In this document: positions 8,677 to 17,286 of the stretch, in pieces | Layout: every line of letters starts with the position of its first letter | How positions within the stretch are numbered: the first letter of the stretch is position 1 | Assembly (NCBI RefSeq): GCF_000282055.1 | Contig: NZ_AKJZ01000012.1 | Location: forward strand, 110,822-174,821 | Direction of reading: 5' to 3' | DNA: 64,000 nt | Origin: Flavobacterium sp. CF136 | GTDB lineage: Bacteria > Bacteroidota > Bacteroidia > Flavobacteriales > Flavobacteriaceae | The notes under the pieces: model-generated | Told to the model about the DNA's origin: nothing | Seen by the model: the letters and a program-made list of their open reading frames with translations, nothing else | The model's database searches: none | Program-made: the position numbers and the translations under genes

Positions 8677-11025
8677 ATGAAATTTTATAAAAAAACCTGC
8701 CTTTTAATGGTCTTCGTAACATTTTTGGCAATGAGCGGAAACGCTCAAACTATCCAGCCAACAAAACAAGGAGTGAAATTTTCTGTACAGGACCAGGATA
8801 TTCAAATCGAATTCTACTCGAATAATATTGTACGGGTGTACAAAACTCCCAAAGCTGTCCCTTATGACAAAAAAAGTTTGTCTGTTGTCAAATCTCCCGA
8901 AACAACCTCAATAAAATTTGAGAAAAAAGGGAACAACACTTTATTAAAAAGCAATGCTGTCCAGGTTGAAGTTAATCCTGAAACCGGTGGCATTTCCTTT
9001 TATGATACATCCGGAAAATTGCTCCTTAAAGATAAGGATCATGGCGCGCAATTTTCTCCATTAGATGATGCGGGTACTCCGTCTTATACTGTCCGGGAAG
9101 GCTTTTTACTTGACAAAGACGAGGCTGTGTATGGTGTCGGACAGATTATGGATAATAAATTTAATCGCCGCAACTCGTCGCATCATATGCAAAATGAAAA
9201 TATGTCAACTTACTCTCCGTATTTTATGTCTGTGAAAGGATATGGTGTTTTTTGGGATAATTATTCTATTTCGGAATTTAACGATAATCCACAAGAACTT
9301 TCCTTCGAAGGTTTGGGGCATTGTTCTGATTATTATTTTATGTATGGAAAAAATGCCGACGGGGTTATTTCTCAAGTTCGTGATCTGACAGGCAAAGCTC
9401 CTATGCTTCCTTTATGGGCCTATGGTTTTTTCCAAAGTAAAGAACGTTACCATACACAAGACGAAAGTCTGAACGTATTAAAAAAATACCGTGCACTCAA
9501 AGTCCCTCTTGATGTGGTAATTCAGGATTGGCGTTACTGGCCGGAACATAACAAGACCGACAGTACATGGAATTCACAAAGTTTTGACAAGGAAAGATTT
9601 CCAAATCCTAAGGAATGGGCAAATGAAATTCATAAGCTGCATGCAAAACTATTGATCGTTACCTGGCCCGGATTTGGTCCCAAGACAGAACAGCGTAAAG
9701 AATTTGACAGTAAGAAAATGATAATCAACTTTGATACGTGGCCGCCAAACAGCGGGGCACGACCTTATGATGTATACAATCCTGAAGCCCTGAATATTTA
9801 TTGGCGTTACCTCAACAAAGGAATATTCAGCTATATTGGAAATGATGGCTGGTGGCTCGATTCAACAGAACCTGATCATATAAACAAAAAAGAATCTGAT
9901 TTTACACTTCCAACTTATCTGGGTACGTATCGCAGTGTAAAGAATGCCTATAGTATGATGCATAATAAAGGAATTGCAACTAACCAACGTGCAACAAACG
10001 GCAACATTCGTCCGGTAATACTAACCAGATCAGGATTTATTGGTCAACAGCTTTATGGCTCCAATACCTGGAGCGGTGATGTGGTTTCCTCCTGGGAAAT
10101 GCTTGAGAAACAAATCCCTGCAGCATTGAACTATACTTTGATGGGGATTCCTAACTGGAATAGCGATATTGGAGGCTTTTTTGCTGATCGCTGGAAAAAA
10201 GACGGAGGCAATAAAAGCCCGGAATTTCAGGAATTATATGTCCGTTGGATGCAGTTTGGTACCTTCTGTCCAATGATGCGTTCACATGGAACTGATCTTC
10301 CCCGTGAGATCTGGAACTTTGGTGATCGCGGAACATGGTGTTTTGATGCACAGGAAAAATCTATTAAGCTGCGTTATAAATTATTACCGTATATCTACAG
10401 TACATCCTGGGATGTCAGTCACAATAACGGAACATTCATGCGTCCGTTGATTATGGATTTTGCGGCAGATAAAGAAACACATAACATTGGTAATGAGTAT
10501 TTGTTCGGTCACTCCCTTCTGGTGGCTCCCGTAACCCAATATAAAGCAAAAACATGGCCTGTTTATCTGCCACAAGGAAGTGATTGGTATAATTTCTGGA
10601 CAAATGAATACTTTAAGGGAGGACAAACAATCAAAACCGATACACCTATAGATATGGTGCCCCTCTACGTCAAAGCAGGTTCCATTCTTCCTTTTGGACC
10701 GGAAGTACAATATTCTACTGAAAAAAAGTGGGATAATCTTGAAATTCGTATTTATCCGGGAGCCGATGGTGAATTTGTATTGTACGAAGATGAAAATGAT
10801 AATTTCAACTACGAAAAAGGAATCTATTCGACTATCAAATTCAAATGGAATGACACAGCAAAAACACTTACTATAGAAAACAGACAAGGCAATTTTGCCG
10901 GTATGCTAAAATCCCGTAAGTTTAAAGTTGCCATTGCCGGCCATAATCAGGCAATAGCTGATACTCCTGCAAAACCAATTAAGACTATTTCATACAATGG
11001 AAAAGAAACAGTTATAAAACTTTAA
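8677..11025 (+). CDS. Secreted GH31 alpha-glycosidase (alpha-xylosidase/alpha-glucosidase type)
   Basis: A 782-residue exported enzyme that hydrolyses terminal alpha-linked sugars. A signal peptide (to GNAQ) precedes an N-terminal beta domain (DUF4968-like), a TIM barrel from about residue 230 to 560, and a C-terminal DUF5110-like domain with the VLYEDENDN motif. GWWLDSTEPD carries the predicted nucleophile Asp395, and SGDV carries the likely acid/base Asp468. Long family members of this kind in Bacteroidota act on xyloglucan or alpha-glucan oligosaccharides; the substrate cannot be fixed from sequence. It follows the kinase-less AraC regulator, and a strong terminator ends the unit. Confidence 0.9.
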   Translation: MKFYKKTCLLMVFVTFLAMSGNAQTIQPTKQGVKFSVQDQDIQIEFYSNNIVRVYKTPKAVPYDKKSLSVVKSPETTSIKFEKKGNNTLLKSNAVQVEVNPETGGISFYDTSGKLLLKDKDHGAQFSPLDDAGTPSYTVREGFLLDKDEAVYGVGQIMDNKFNRRNSSHHMQNENMSTYSPYFMSVKGYGVFWDNYSISEFNDNPQELSFEGLGHCSDYYFMYGKNADGVISQVRDLTGKAPMLPLWAYGFFQSKERYHTQDESLNVLKKYRALKVPLDVVIQDWRYWPEHNKTDSTWNSQSFDKERFPNPKEWANEIHKLHAKLLIVTWPGFGPKTEQRKEFDSKKMIINFDTWPPNSGARPYDVYNPEALNIYWRYLNKGIFSYIGNDGWWLDSTEPDHINKKESDFTLPTYLGTYRSVKNAYSMMHNKGIATNQRATNGNIRPVILTRSGFIGQQLYGSNTWSGDVVSSWEMLEKQIPAALNYTLMGIPNWNSDIGGFFADRWKKDGGNKSPEFQELYVRWMQFGTFCPMMRSHGTDLPREIWNFGDRGTWCFDAQEKSIKLRYKLLPYIYSTSWDVSHNNGTFMRPLIMDFAADKETHNIGNEYLFGHSLLVAPVTQYKAKTWPVYLPQGSDWYNFWTNEYFKGGQTIKTDTPIDMVPLYVKAGSILPFGPEVQYSTEKKWDNLEIRIYPGADGEFVLYEDENDNFNYEKGIYSTIKFKWNDTAKTLTIENRQGNFAGMLKSRKFKVAIAGHNQAIADTPAKPIKTISYNGKETVIKL

Positions 11026-11046
11026 GGGATTTTTTCCACAAACCAA

Positions 11047-11083
11047 AAAAAGCCTTTAAAATCAGTGATTTTAAAGGCTTTTT
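11047..11083. terminator. Strong terminator after GH31 gene
   Basis: Arms 11047-11064 and 11066-11083 are perfectly complementary around AGCCTTTAAAATCA, with A-run and T-run flanks on both sides, so it can act in both directions. A sister sequence (AAAGCCTTCAAAAT) occurs at 56717-56752. Confidence 0.85.
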
Positions 11084-11129
11084 AAATTTTAGCTTTAAAA
11101 GATCAATTAAATTTAAAAAACATACCATC

Positions 11130-11164
11130 AAATCGAAATATCTCGATTTAATGATTTAAATTTG
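11130..11164 (+). promoter_or_regulatory. ArsR-type operator and promoter
   Basis: A 20-bp near-perfect palindrome, AAATCGAAATATCTCGATTT (11130-11149, one mismatched pair), is followed by TAAATTTG (11157-11164), a Bacteroidota -7 element. The palindrome covers the -33 zone, a classical position for repression by the ArsR-type product encoded just downstream. The -7 box ends only 3 bp before the ATG at 11168, so the mRNA may be leaderless. Confidence 0.65.
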
Positions 11165-11167
11165 ATT

Positions 11168-11470
11168 ATGGATTTTATAGAAATAAATAAAGTATTATCA
11201 AACAAAGTGCGAATTGATATTCTTCATTGGCTTAAAACCCCCGAAGAAAATTTTCCACAGCAAGTAAATGTGCCCGATTTTAGCGATGGAGTTTGTGTTT
11301 GCCATATTCAGGATAAAACAGGTTTGTCTCAATCTACAATTTCACATTATCTCACAATGATGCATAAAGTAGATCTCGTAATTGCTAAAAGAATAGGGAA
11401 ATGGACATATTACAAAAGAAATGAAGAAGAAATTCTGAACTATATAAATTCATTAAAAAAGGAACTTTAA
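11168..11470 (+). CDS. ArsR/SmtB-family transcriptional regulator
   Basis: A 100-residue winged-helix repressor. The order NKVRIDILHWLKTP, VCVCHIQDKTGLSQSTISHYLTMM and GKWTYYKRNEE fits ArsR: alpha1, ELCVCEL-like alpha3, recognition helix, wing. The VCVCHI sequence resembles the metal-sensing CVC loop of ArsR/CadC, but no further metal ligands are clear. The start is taken as ATG 11168, not the TTG at 11162, which lies inside the -7 element. Proline dehydrogenase starts 29 bp downstream and is probably co-transcribed, which is an unusual target for this family. Confidence 0.85.
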   Translation: MDFIEINKVLSNKVRIDILHWLKTPEENFPQQVNVPDFSDGVCVCHIQDKTGLSQSTISHYLTMMHKVDLVIAKRIGKWTYYKRNEEEILNYINSLKKEL

Positions 11471-11499
11471 CTTTATTTAAAAAAACAAAGAACACTATA

Positions 11500-12453
11500 A
11501 TGATGGAACAGGAATTACTTTTAATGGGAGCTCAGGCGCTACGAAAAATTGCGATGAATACTGAAGCAAAAGAATTTATTCTTTCTAATGATATATTATT
11601 TAAAACAATTAAAAAAGCAGCAGACAGATATATTGGCGGTGAAACACTTGAGGAAACAATTCTTAAAGTTAAGGATCAAAACAAACAGGATTTTAAGTGT
11701 TCGATAGAATTCATGGGAGAAAATACGCTAACTGAAAAGGAAGCAAATGAAGCCACTAATGAATTTATTACCATAGCTCAGGAGATTAAAAAACAAAAAC
11801 TTAATTCGACTTTTTCACTTGATCTTTCTCATATAGGTTTAGCGATATCAAAGGATTTGTGTTTAAATAATTTAGCCTTAATATGTAAGGAAGCTGAAAA
11901 AGATAATATTGAAGTAACTATAAGCGCAGAAGGTGTAGAAAGAACCGATGCCATAATTGAAACCTATAAAACAATTTCAAAAACCTACGCAAACGTTTCT
12001 ATAACATTACAGGCCTATTTGCATAGGTCAAAAGATGATTTTAAAGATTTAATTCGGGAGAATGGCAGAATCAGGATGGTAAAAGGCGCTTTTGAAACAC
12101 CTCAGCATCTTTCTATTCCCAGAGGAAAGGAATTAGATGAGAGATATCTTTATTTTGTTGATCAATTATTGTCCCAAAACCATAAATGCTCAATCGGAAC
12201 GCATCATCATGAAATTCAGCAGGAGGCGGTGAAATTAATTCAGCATTATAATACTAATCCCGAAATTTATGAATTTGAAAGTTTATATGGCATTCAGACT
12301 GAGCAGCTGATAAATTTAAAAAACCAGGGTTATCCAACAAAATTATACTTTGTTTATGGCAAAGAATGGTACCTCTATTTATGCAACAGAATAGCCGAAT
12401 ATCCCATGAATTTATTTCGGGCTTTACATGATATTGCAGAAGTTAAGAACTAA
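11500..12453 (+). CDS. Proline dehydrogenase (monofunctional PRODH)
   Basis: A 317-residue FAD enzyme predicted to oxidise L-proline to delta1-pyrroline-5-carboxylate. Recognisable PRODH features run in order: STFSLDLSHIG, the beta4 strand ITLQAYLHRS, GRIRMVKGAFETP (the RxxKGAY-like motif) and the C-terminal YGKEWYLYLCNRIAEYPMNLFRAL, the substrate-binding YxxRRxxE-like helix. The length matches stand-alone Bacillus-type PRODH, and there is no P5C dehydrogenase domain. The second ATG at 11503 could equally be the start. It follows an ArsR-type regulator by 29 bp and is followed by a terminator, so the two form an operon. Confidence 0.85.
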   Translation: MMEQELLLMGAQALRKIAMNTEAKEFILSNDILFKTIKKAADRYIGGETLEETILKVKDQNKQDFKCSIEFMGENTLTEKEANEATNEFITIAQEIKKQKLNSTFSLDLSHIGLAISKDLCLNNLALICKEAEKDNIEVTISAEGVERTDAIIETYKTISKTYANVSITLQAYLHRSKDDFKDLIRENGRIRMVKGAFETPQHLSIPRGKELDERYLYFVDQLLSQNHKCSIGTHHHEIQQEAVKLIQHYNTNPEIYEFESLYGIQTEQLINLKNQGYPTKLYFVYGKEWYLYLCNRIAEYPMNLFRALHDIAEVKN

Positions 12454-12484
12454 AAAAAATACTTTCATATTTCAATAAAAAACA

Positions 12485-12516
12485 AACCCCTATTTTAATT
12501 CAATAAAATAGGGGTT
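12485..12516. terminator. Bidirectional terminator
   Basis: AACCCCTATTTTA and its complement (12485-12516) form a perfect stem between the convergent PRODH and GH5 genes. Confidence 0.8.
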
Positions 12517-12537
12517 AAATATTAATTGGAGAATAAC

Positions 12538-13599
12538 TTAATTAAGTCCCCATCCATATCTTAATCTAAATACTCCCGAAGAGTTTACCGTTTGTAACGT
12601 AATGGCAGTACCACTACCCCCTCGTCTTTGAAGGCTATAAGAATCATTATCTCTTAATCCCGGCCAGTAAACGCTGGCAATTTTATCGGTTCTGCATACA
12701 TCACTGGTAGATACAATATACGCTATTTCATTGTCAGACTGTGATCCGTTTTGGTAATCTTTACCTGAATTCATAGTTGCACCAAATTCAGTAATAACAG
12801 TACGGGCACCATAATTTCCGATTCTATTACGCCAATCAGTACGCCATGCTGCTGCGGTGCGTGTAGCCCAAAATGCATAGTTGTGCAATGATAATAAACA
12901 ACTGGTAAAACGACTATCAGCTCCAACACCTTTTACATCCTCGCTATATCCGGTTCCTGATAATAGTATTCTACCCCTTGGCACACCTGGATATCTTGAA
13001 AGAAATTCGGCATAAATAGGTGTTAATTGACTCAATGTATAACCATATGGCTCATTAAAGACTTCAAAATAAACTCTGCTGTTACCACTATATTTATTTA
13101 CTACAGTTGACCACATATTCCAAAACTTAGTCGTGTCATCTATTTTCCCATCTCTTGCCGAGGAAGACTCCCAACAAGCTATAATCACGTTCCATCCTTT
13201 GCTGGTTGCCATGTCAATAACAGCATTATAACTATTCCACCAGCTTTCTGAAACTGATGGCGGATTGATTGGAATACGAACGGTATTTACTCCATTAATA
13301 TTAGTTGTAAAAGCATTTAAAACAGAATTAGTTTTTGCTGAAACTGTGGCATAACTATCGCCAGCTTCCAAACCGGACGGAATTACCCAGCCATCAACAA
13401 AATTATCCCTGCCATCTGCCCAGTTTACACCTGCTATACCGTTAACACCAAGAGATTTACCTGTAGGACTAGGTTGTGCAACTGCTGCATTAGCTACTTC
13501 CGCCTGTTCGGTTTCGGTATAAGACTCATTTTGAGTACAAGAATTTAATGATCCCAATAAGACCGCTCCTAAAAATAAAAAGGAATTTAGTTTTTTCAT
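12538..13599 (-). CDS. GH5-family cellulase-like lipoprotein
   Basis: A 353-residue surface or periplasmic glycoside hydrolase. The lipobox is SLNSC (lipidated Cys21). The TIM barrel carries VRIPINPP, the acid/base in EVFNEP (Glu183) and the nucleophile in ITEFGA (Glu271), the GH5 signature, so beta-1,4-glucan, mannan or related backbones are likely substrates. It ends at a bidirectional terminator and has its own promoter, TTG-N17-TATTTTTG on the minus strand (13632-13659). No carbohydrate-binding module or T9SS domain is present. Specificity among GH5 subfamilies cannot be assigned here. Confidence 0.87.
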   Translation of the reverse strand: MKKLNSFLFLGAVLLGSLNSCTQNESYTETEQAEVANAAVAQPSPTGKSLGVNGIAGVNWADGRDNFVDGWVIPSGLEAGDSYATVSAKTNSVLNAFTTNINGVNTVRIPINPPSVSESWWNSYNAVIDMATSKGWNVIIACWESSSARDGKIDDTTKFWNMWSTVVNKYSGNSRVYFEVFNEPYGYTLSQLTPIYAEFLSRYPGVPRGRILLSGTGYSEDVKGVGADSRFTSCLLSLHNYAFWATRTAAAWRTDWRNRIGNYGARTVITEFGATMNSGKDYQNGSQSDNEIAYIVSTSDVCRTDKIASVYWPGLRDNDSYSLQRRGGSGTAITLQTVNSSGVFRLRYGWGLN

Positions 13600-13631
13600 A
13601 AAATAAGATATTTAATGTTAAAAATGAAAGC

Positions 13632-13659
13632 CAAAAATATGCTTATTTTACCCACTCAA
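13632..13659 (-). promoter_or_regulatory. Bacteroidota promoter of GH5 gene
   Basis: On the minus strand TTG (complement of 13657-13659) is spaced 17 bp from TATTTTTG (complement of 13632-13639), a good match to TTG-N17..23-TAnnTTTG. Confidence 0.65.
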
Positions 13660-13982
13660 CAGGGGATGAAATTGAAAAATTAAGGGGGCAGTTTTGCCAT
13701 TTTTTAATAATTAAACAATTTAAATGTTAATTTTTTTAATTAATACATATTACATAACATATTTTTTATGTTTTTAATTTTTACATATTATTTAAATTTT
13801 ACTATTAAAAACAACAAATAACTAATATTTTACATTGTTTTTTAAAAATACTTTACAAATAACACAACCATTAAAGCTTAACCATTTTAGAATTTAAGTA
13901 ATAATCGATGTATTTCCTGTATCGTCCATTAACAGGAAAAGATCGATCAATTTTTCAGTCAATGTTGTTCGCAACCCTAAAG
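13660..13982. other. AT-rich intergenic stretch
   Basis: Between the GH5 promoter and the oxyR stop codon the sequence is very AT-rich. Short imperfect inverted words occur near 13915-13945 (TTTCCTGT...ACAGGAAA), but no coding frame, RNA gene or clear operator was seen. Confidence 0.5.
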
Positions 13983-14921
13983 CTATTTGACAGGTATAAC
14001 ACACATATCCTTTTTCAACAGCATCGTTTCCGGAATAGTGGCAAGTATAGATTTTTTTAATGCATCAATCATACTCTTTTTAGTGAAATGACGATAATAA
14101 ACCAAGCCAATTTCCCTAACCGGGAATGGAGATACAAAAGTGCTTATTTTAGATTTTTGATTTTCAGTAAGGGTAAGAACCGATAATCCCGGCAATATTG
14201 TTGTTCCCATGTTTAAATCTACCATCTGTTTTAAAGTTTCAATGCTTCCGGATTGATAATCCAATTTTAAAGCTGAATTATCCTTAACTCTTAACTCACA
14301 TAAGTTTATAACCTGATTTCGGAGGCAATGCCCTTCTTCCAATAATAAAAGTTCATTCATATTTATATCTTCAGGAAGAATATATTTTTTTTTCTTACCT
14401 GAAGAATTCAGTTTCCCATAATGATAAAACTCTTCATAAAATAAGTTTTCTTCCTTCAAATCTTTATCAAGCAGCGGAATTGCCAAGATGGCCACATCAA
14501 TGTGTCCTTCTTTTAATTTTTCTTTGATTTTCTCTGTTGTTAATTCATTGATAATTAATTTAACCTCTTTATATGTTTCCATAAAATGCTGTATAAACAG
14601 AGGCAATAAATATGGAGCCAATGACGGAATAATTCCAATTCTCAATTCTCCTTTTATTTCACCGGTATTTTCACTAATTATATCCCGAATCCTATTCGTT
14701 TCCTGTAAGGCAATTTTAGCCTGCCCTATTATTTTCTTTCCAATATCTGTTGGCTGAACCGGATGTTTACTCCTGTCAAATAAGATAACATTTAACTCTT
14801 CTTCCAGTTTTTTAATCATACCGCTTAAAGTCGCCTGGGTAATAAAGCAAGCTTCGGAAGCTTTCAAAAAGTGACGGTGTTTATCTAATGCTACTATATA
14901 TTCTAATTGCTGTATATTCAT
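13983..14921 (-). CDS. oxyR: OxyR, peroxide-sensing LysR-type regulator
   Basis: A 312-residue LysR-type activator: N-terminal winged HTH (residues 1-60) and a periplasmic-binding-like effector domain. The redox pair is intact. GHCLRNQVINLCEL places Cys199 and Cys208 at the same numbers and spacing as the classical OxyR disulfide switch. It is divergent from the catalase gene, with 93 bp between start codons, so it most likely activates catalase upon hydrogen peroxide exposure and represses itself. Confidence 0.92.
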   Translation of the reverse strand: MNIQQLEYIVALDKHRHFLKASEACFITQATLSGMIKKLEEELNVILFDRSKHPVQPTDIGKKIIGQAKIALQETNRIRDIISENTGEIKGELRIGIIPSLAPYLLPLFIQHFMETYKEVKLIINELTTEKIKEKLKEGHIDVAILAIPLLDKDLKEENLFYEEFYHYGKLNSSGKKKKYILPEDINMNELLLLEEGHCLRNQVINLCELRVKDNSALKLDYQSGSIETLKQMVDLNMGTTILPGLSVLTLTENQKSKISTFVSPFPVREIGLVYYRHFTKKSMIDALKKSILATIPETMLLKKDMCVIPVK

Positions 14922-14960
14922 TTGTTAGTTTTTACCTATATCATGTTAGTTAAAATCAGT

Positions 14961-14991
14961 TTGTATCTATTAAGCTGTAAATATACATTTG
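14961..14991 (+). promoter_or_regulatory. Catalase promoter
   Basis: TTG (14961-14963), 20 bp spacer and TACATTTG (14984-14991) match the Bacteroidota -33/-7 consensus 23 bp before the catalase ATG. The 14922-14960 stretch with CTAT/TAG words is the likely OxyR site, but the tetrameric motif is too degenerate to mark. Confidence 0.65.
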
Positions 14992-15014
14992 CTTAAATAA
15001 ATAATAACTTAAAT

Positions 15015-16535
15015 ATGATGAAAAAATTAATTCTATGCGCCTTGATTTTCTATACCGCACAAGGAATAGCACAACAAAAGCAAATTACAACAAACAGCGG
15101 TGCACCAATTGGAGATAATCAGAACTCAAAAACTATTGGTCAAAACGGACAGGTTTTATTAGAAGATATGCATCTAATAGAAAAGTTGGCTTCATTTGAC
15201 AGAGAGCGAATCCCTGAACGAGTAGTACATGCAAGAGGCGTAGGTGCCTATGGAGAGTTTGTTTCTTCCGGCGATTTTACCAAGTATACAAAAGCATCAT
15301 TATTCCAAAAAGGAAAAACTACTCCGGTATTCGTTCGTTTTTCTACAGTAGTTCACGGAAATGGTTCTCCGGAAACCCTAAGAGATCCAAGGGGTTTTGC
15401 AACCAAATTCTATACTGACCAGGGGAATTATGACTTGGTGGGGAACAATTTGCCTGTTTTCTTTATTCGTGATGCCATGAAATTCCCTGATATGGTGCAT
15501 GCATTCAAGCCATCACCAATATATAACAAGCAAGATCCCAACAGAGTTTTCGATTTCTTTAGCAACATTCCGGAGGGAACACATATGCTAACACGTGTTT
15601 ATTCGGATTATGGAATACCTGCAAACTACAGACAAATGAACGGGTCCAGTGTTCACGCATTCAAATGGGTAAATGACGCTGGTGAGGTAACTTATGTGAA
15701 ATATACATGGAAATCAATGCAGGGTGAGAAAAATTTAACTGCAGATGAAGCAAGTGCTCTCCAGGCCAAAGATTTTCAGCACGCAACTGTAGATTTGTAT
15801 GATAATATCAAAAAAGAGAATTTTCCATCCTGGGAGCTATATGTTCAATTATTAAAAGCTACCGATTTTGACAAATTAGACATTAATCCATTGGATCCAA
15901 CAAAAATTTGGCCTGAAAATACCGCCCCATTACAATTGGTTGGAAAAATGACTTTAAACAGGATTCCGGATAATTTCTTTCAGGAAGTAGAACAATCCGC
16001 TTTCTCTCCAGGTACATTAGTCCCGGGAATTGAACCTTCGGAAGATAAATTATTACAAGGCCGTTTGTTTTCTTATTCCGATACACAACGTCACAGAATT
16101 GGAGGCAATTTTCAACAGTTACCAATCAATGCACCTAAAATTGCAGCAGTAACCAACAATCAGGATGGCGCATTTTCTACCAGAAAAATAAATGGTGATA
16201 TCAACTATCAACCAAGCTCAACACAGAATGGTTTTACAGATAATGAAAAATACGAATATTCAAAGTCAACTTTTACAAATACCACAACCGTACAACAAAA
16301 AATCAGTAAACCAAACGATTTCAAACAAGCGGGTGAATTTTATCGTTCATTATCAGAAAATGAAAAACAAAGCCTGATTAAAAACCTGACAGGTGATTTA
16401 AGCAGTGTAACCAATAAAGATGTAGTACGCAAAATGGTAGGTTATTTCTATATGGCAGACAGCGATTACGGAAAAAGATTAGCAAAAGCTTTGAACTTAA
16501 CCAGAGAAGAAGTTGAAAAAATGTTTTCAAAATAG
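15015..16535 (+). CDS. katA: Exported monofunctional catalase
   Basis: A 506-residue heme catalase that dismutates hydrogen peroxide. The distal His72 lies in ERVVHARG, the distal Asn in LVGNNLPVFF, and the proximal heme ligand Tyr354 in RLFSYSDTQRHRIG. Unlike cytoplasmic catalases it begins with a signal peptide (MMKKLILCALIFYTAQGIAQ), so the enzyme should act in the periplasm. The size fits the small-subunit clade. It is divergent from oxyR and 17 bp upstream of an exported ankyrin protein. Confidence 0.93.
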   Translation: MMKKLILCALIFYTAQGIAQQKQITTNSGAPIGDNQNSKTIGQNGQVLLEDMHLIEKLASFDRERIPERVVHARGVGAYGEFVSSGDFTKYTKASLFQKGKTTPVFVRFSTVVHGNGSPETLRDPRGFATKFYTDQGNYDLVGNNLPVFFIRDAMKFPDMVHAFKPSPIYNKQDPNRVFDFFSNIPEGTHMLTRVYSDYGIPANYRQMNGSSVHAFKWVNDAGEVTYVKYTWKSMQGEKNLTADEASALQAKDFQHATVDLYDNIKKENFPSWELYVQLLKATDFDKLDINPLDPTKIWPENTAPLQLVGKMTLNRIPDNFFQEVEQSAFSPGTLVPGIEPSEDKLLQGRLFSYSDTQRHRIGGNFQQLPINAPKIAAVTNNQDGAFSTRKINGDINYQPSSTQNGFTDNEKYEYSKSTFTNTTTVQQKISKPNDFKQAGEFYRSLSENEKQSLIKNLTGDLSSVTNKDVVRKMVGYFYMADSDYGKRLAKALNLTREEVEKMFSK

Positions 16536-16552
16536 CAGCACTTTTTAAAAAG

Positions 16553-17086
16553 ATGAAAAAAATAATAGCCAATAAAGTATCTATTTTAATTCTAATACTG
16601 GCTTCATCTGTTAATGCTCAGGAAACTATTTTTACAGCAGCTCGCAGCAATAATTCAAAATTATTGAGCGAGCTGTTGCTCAAAAAAGCAGCTATAGACA
16701 GTACAGATGAGCGAGGAAGTACAGCTTTGATAATTGCATGCTACAATGATAATTTTGAAGCAGCGAAAACACTTCTGGAAAAAGGAGCAAATCCAAATAT
16801 TCAGGATAAAATGGGCAATACTGCTCTCATGGGAGTATGTTTTAAACGACTTGATAAAATAGCTCAATTATTATTAGAGCATAAAACAAATTTAAACCAA
16901 TCTAATTATAATGGAGCAACAGCTTTAATTTTTGCTGCAACCTTTGGAGCGGACAATATAATAAAAATGCTGATTGATAAAGGGGCCGATAAAACGGTAA
17001 GGGATAATTATAACAAAACCGCACTGGATTATGCACTCCTTCAGGAAAATGAAACAACAATTCAGCTCTTAAAAAGAACACAGTAA
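16553..17086 (+). CDS. Exported ankyrin-repeat protein, catalase partner
   Basis: A 177-residue protein with a signal peptide (to VNAQ) and about four ankyrin repeats (e.g. GSTALIIACYNDNFEAAKTLLEKGANPN, with TALM, TALIFAA and TALDYAL at the repeat positions). It starts 17 bp after the catalase stop, so the two form an operon. Periplasmic AnkB in Pseudomonas aeruginosa is paired with catalase KatB and needed for its full activity; a similar helper role is inferred from the shared arrangement and shared export. Confidence 0.85.
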   Translation: MKKIIANKVSILILILASSVNAQETIFTAARSNNSKLLSELLLKKAAIDSTDERGSTALIIACYNDNFEAAKTLLEKGANPNIQDKMGNTALMGVCFKRLDKIAQLLLEHKTNLNQSNYNGATALIFAATFGADNIIKMLIDKGADKTVRDNYNKTALDYALLQENETTIQLLKRTQ

Positions 17087-17142
17087 ATAAGTATGACATC
17101 AATATTTAAGTTGACTGGTCTGTTATACATGAATTAGTTAAA

Positions 17143-17169
17143 TCACTAAATAATTTTCGTAATTCACTA
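17143..17169 (+). promoter_or_regulatory. TCACTA direct repeat upstream of GH53
   Basis: TCACTA occurs at 17143-17148 and again at 17164-17169, a 21-bp period (two helical turns) about 120 bp before the GH53 start. This is the layout expected for an AraC-family operator, but the repeated core is only 6 bp, so support is weak. The rest of 17087-17286 is AT-rich without other marks. Confidence 0.3.
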
Positions 17170-17286
17170 TTTGTTAGATATTTACAAATAAAAACAAATA
17201 ACTAGTATGGAAACGATCTGTATTAATGATAATGTAATTATTTTTAATAATAAAAACACATTATACAAATTACCCAACTTAAAATT

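Noticed and set aside
14922..14960. OxyR tetrameric ATAG/CTAT site
   Set aside because: CTAT and TAG words occur but their spacing does not fit the four-element pattern well enough to annotate.
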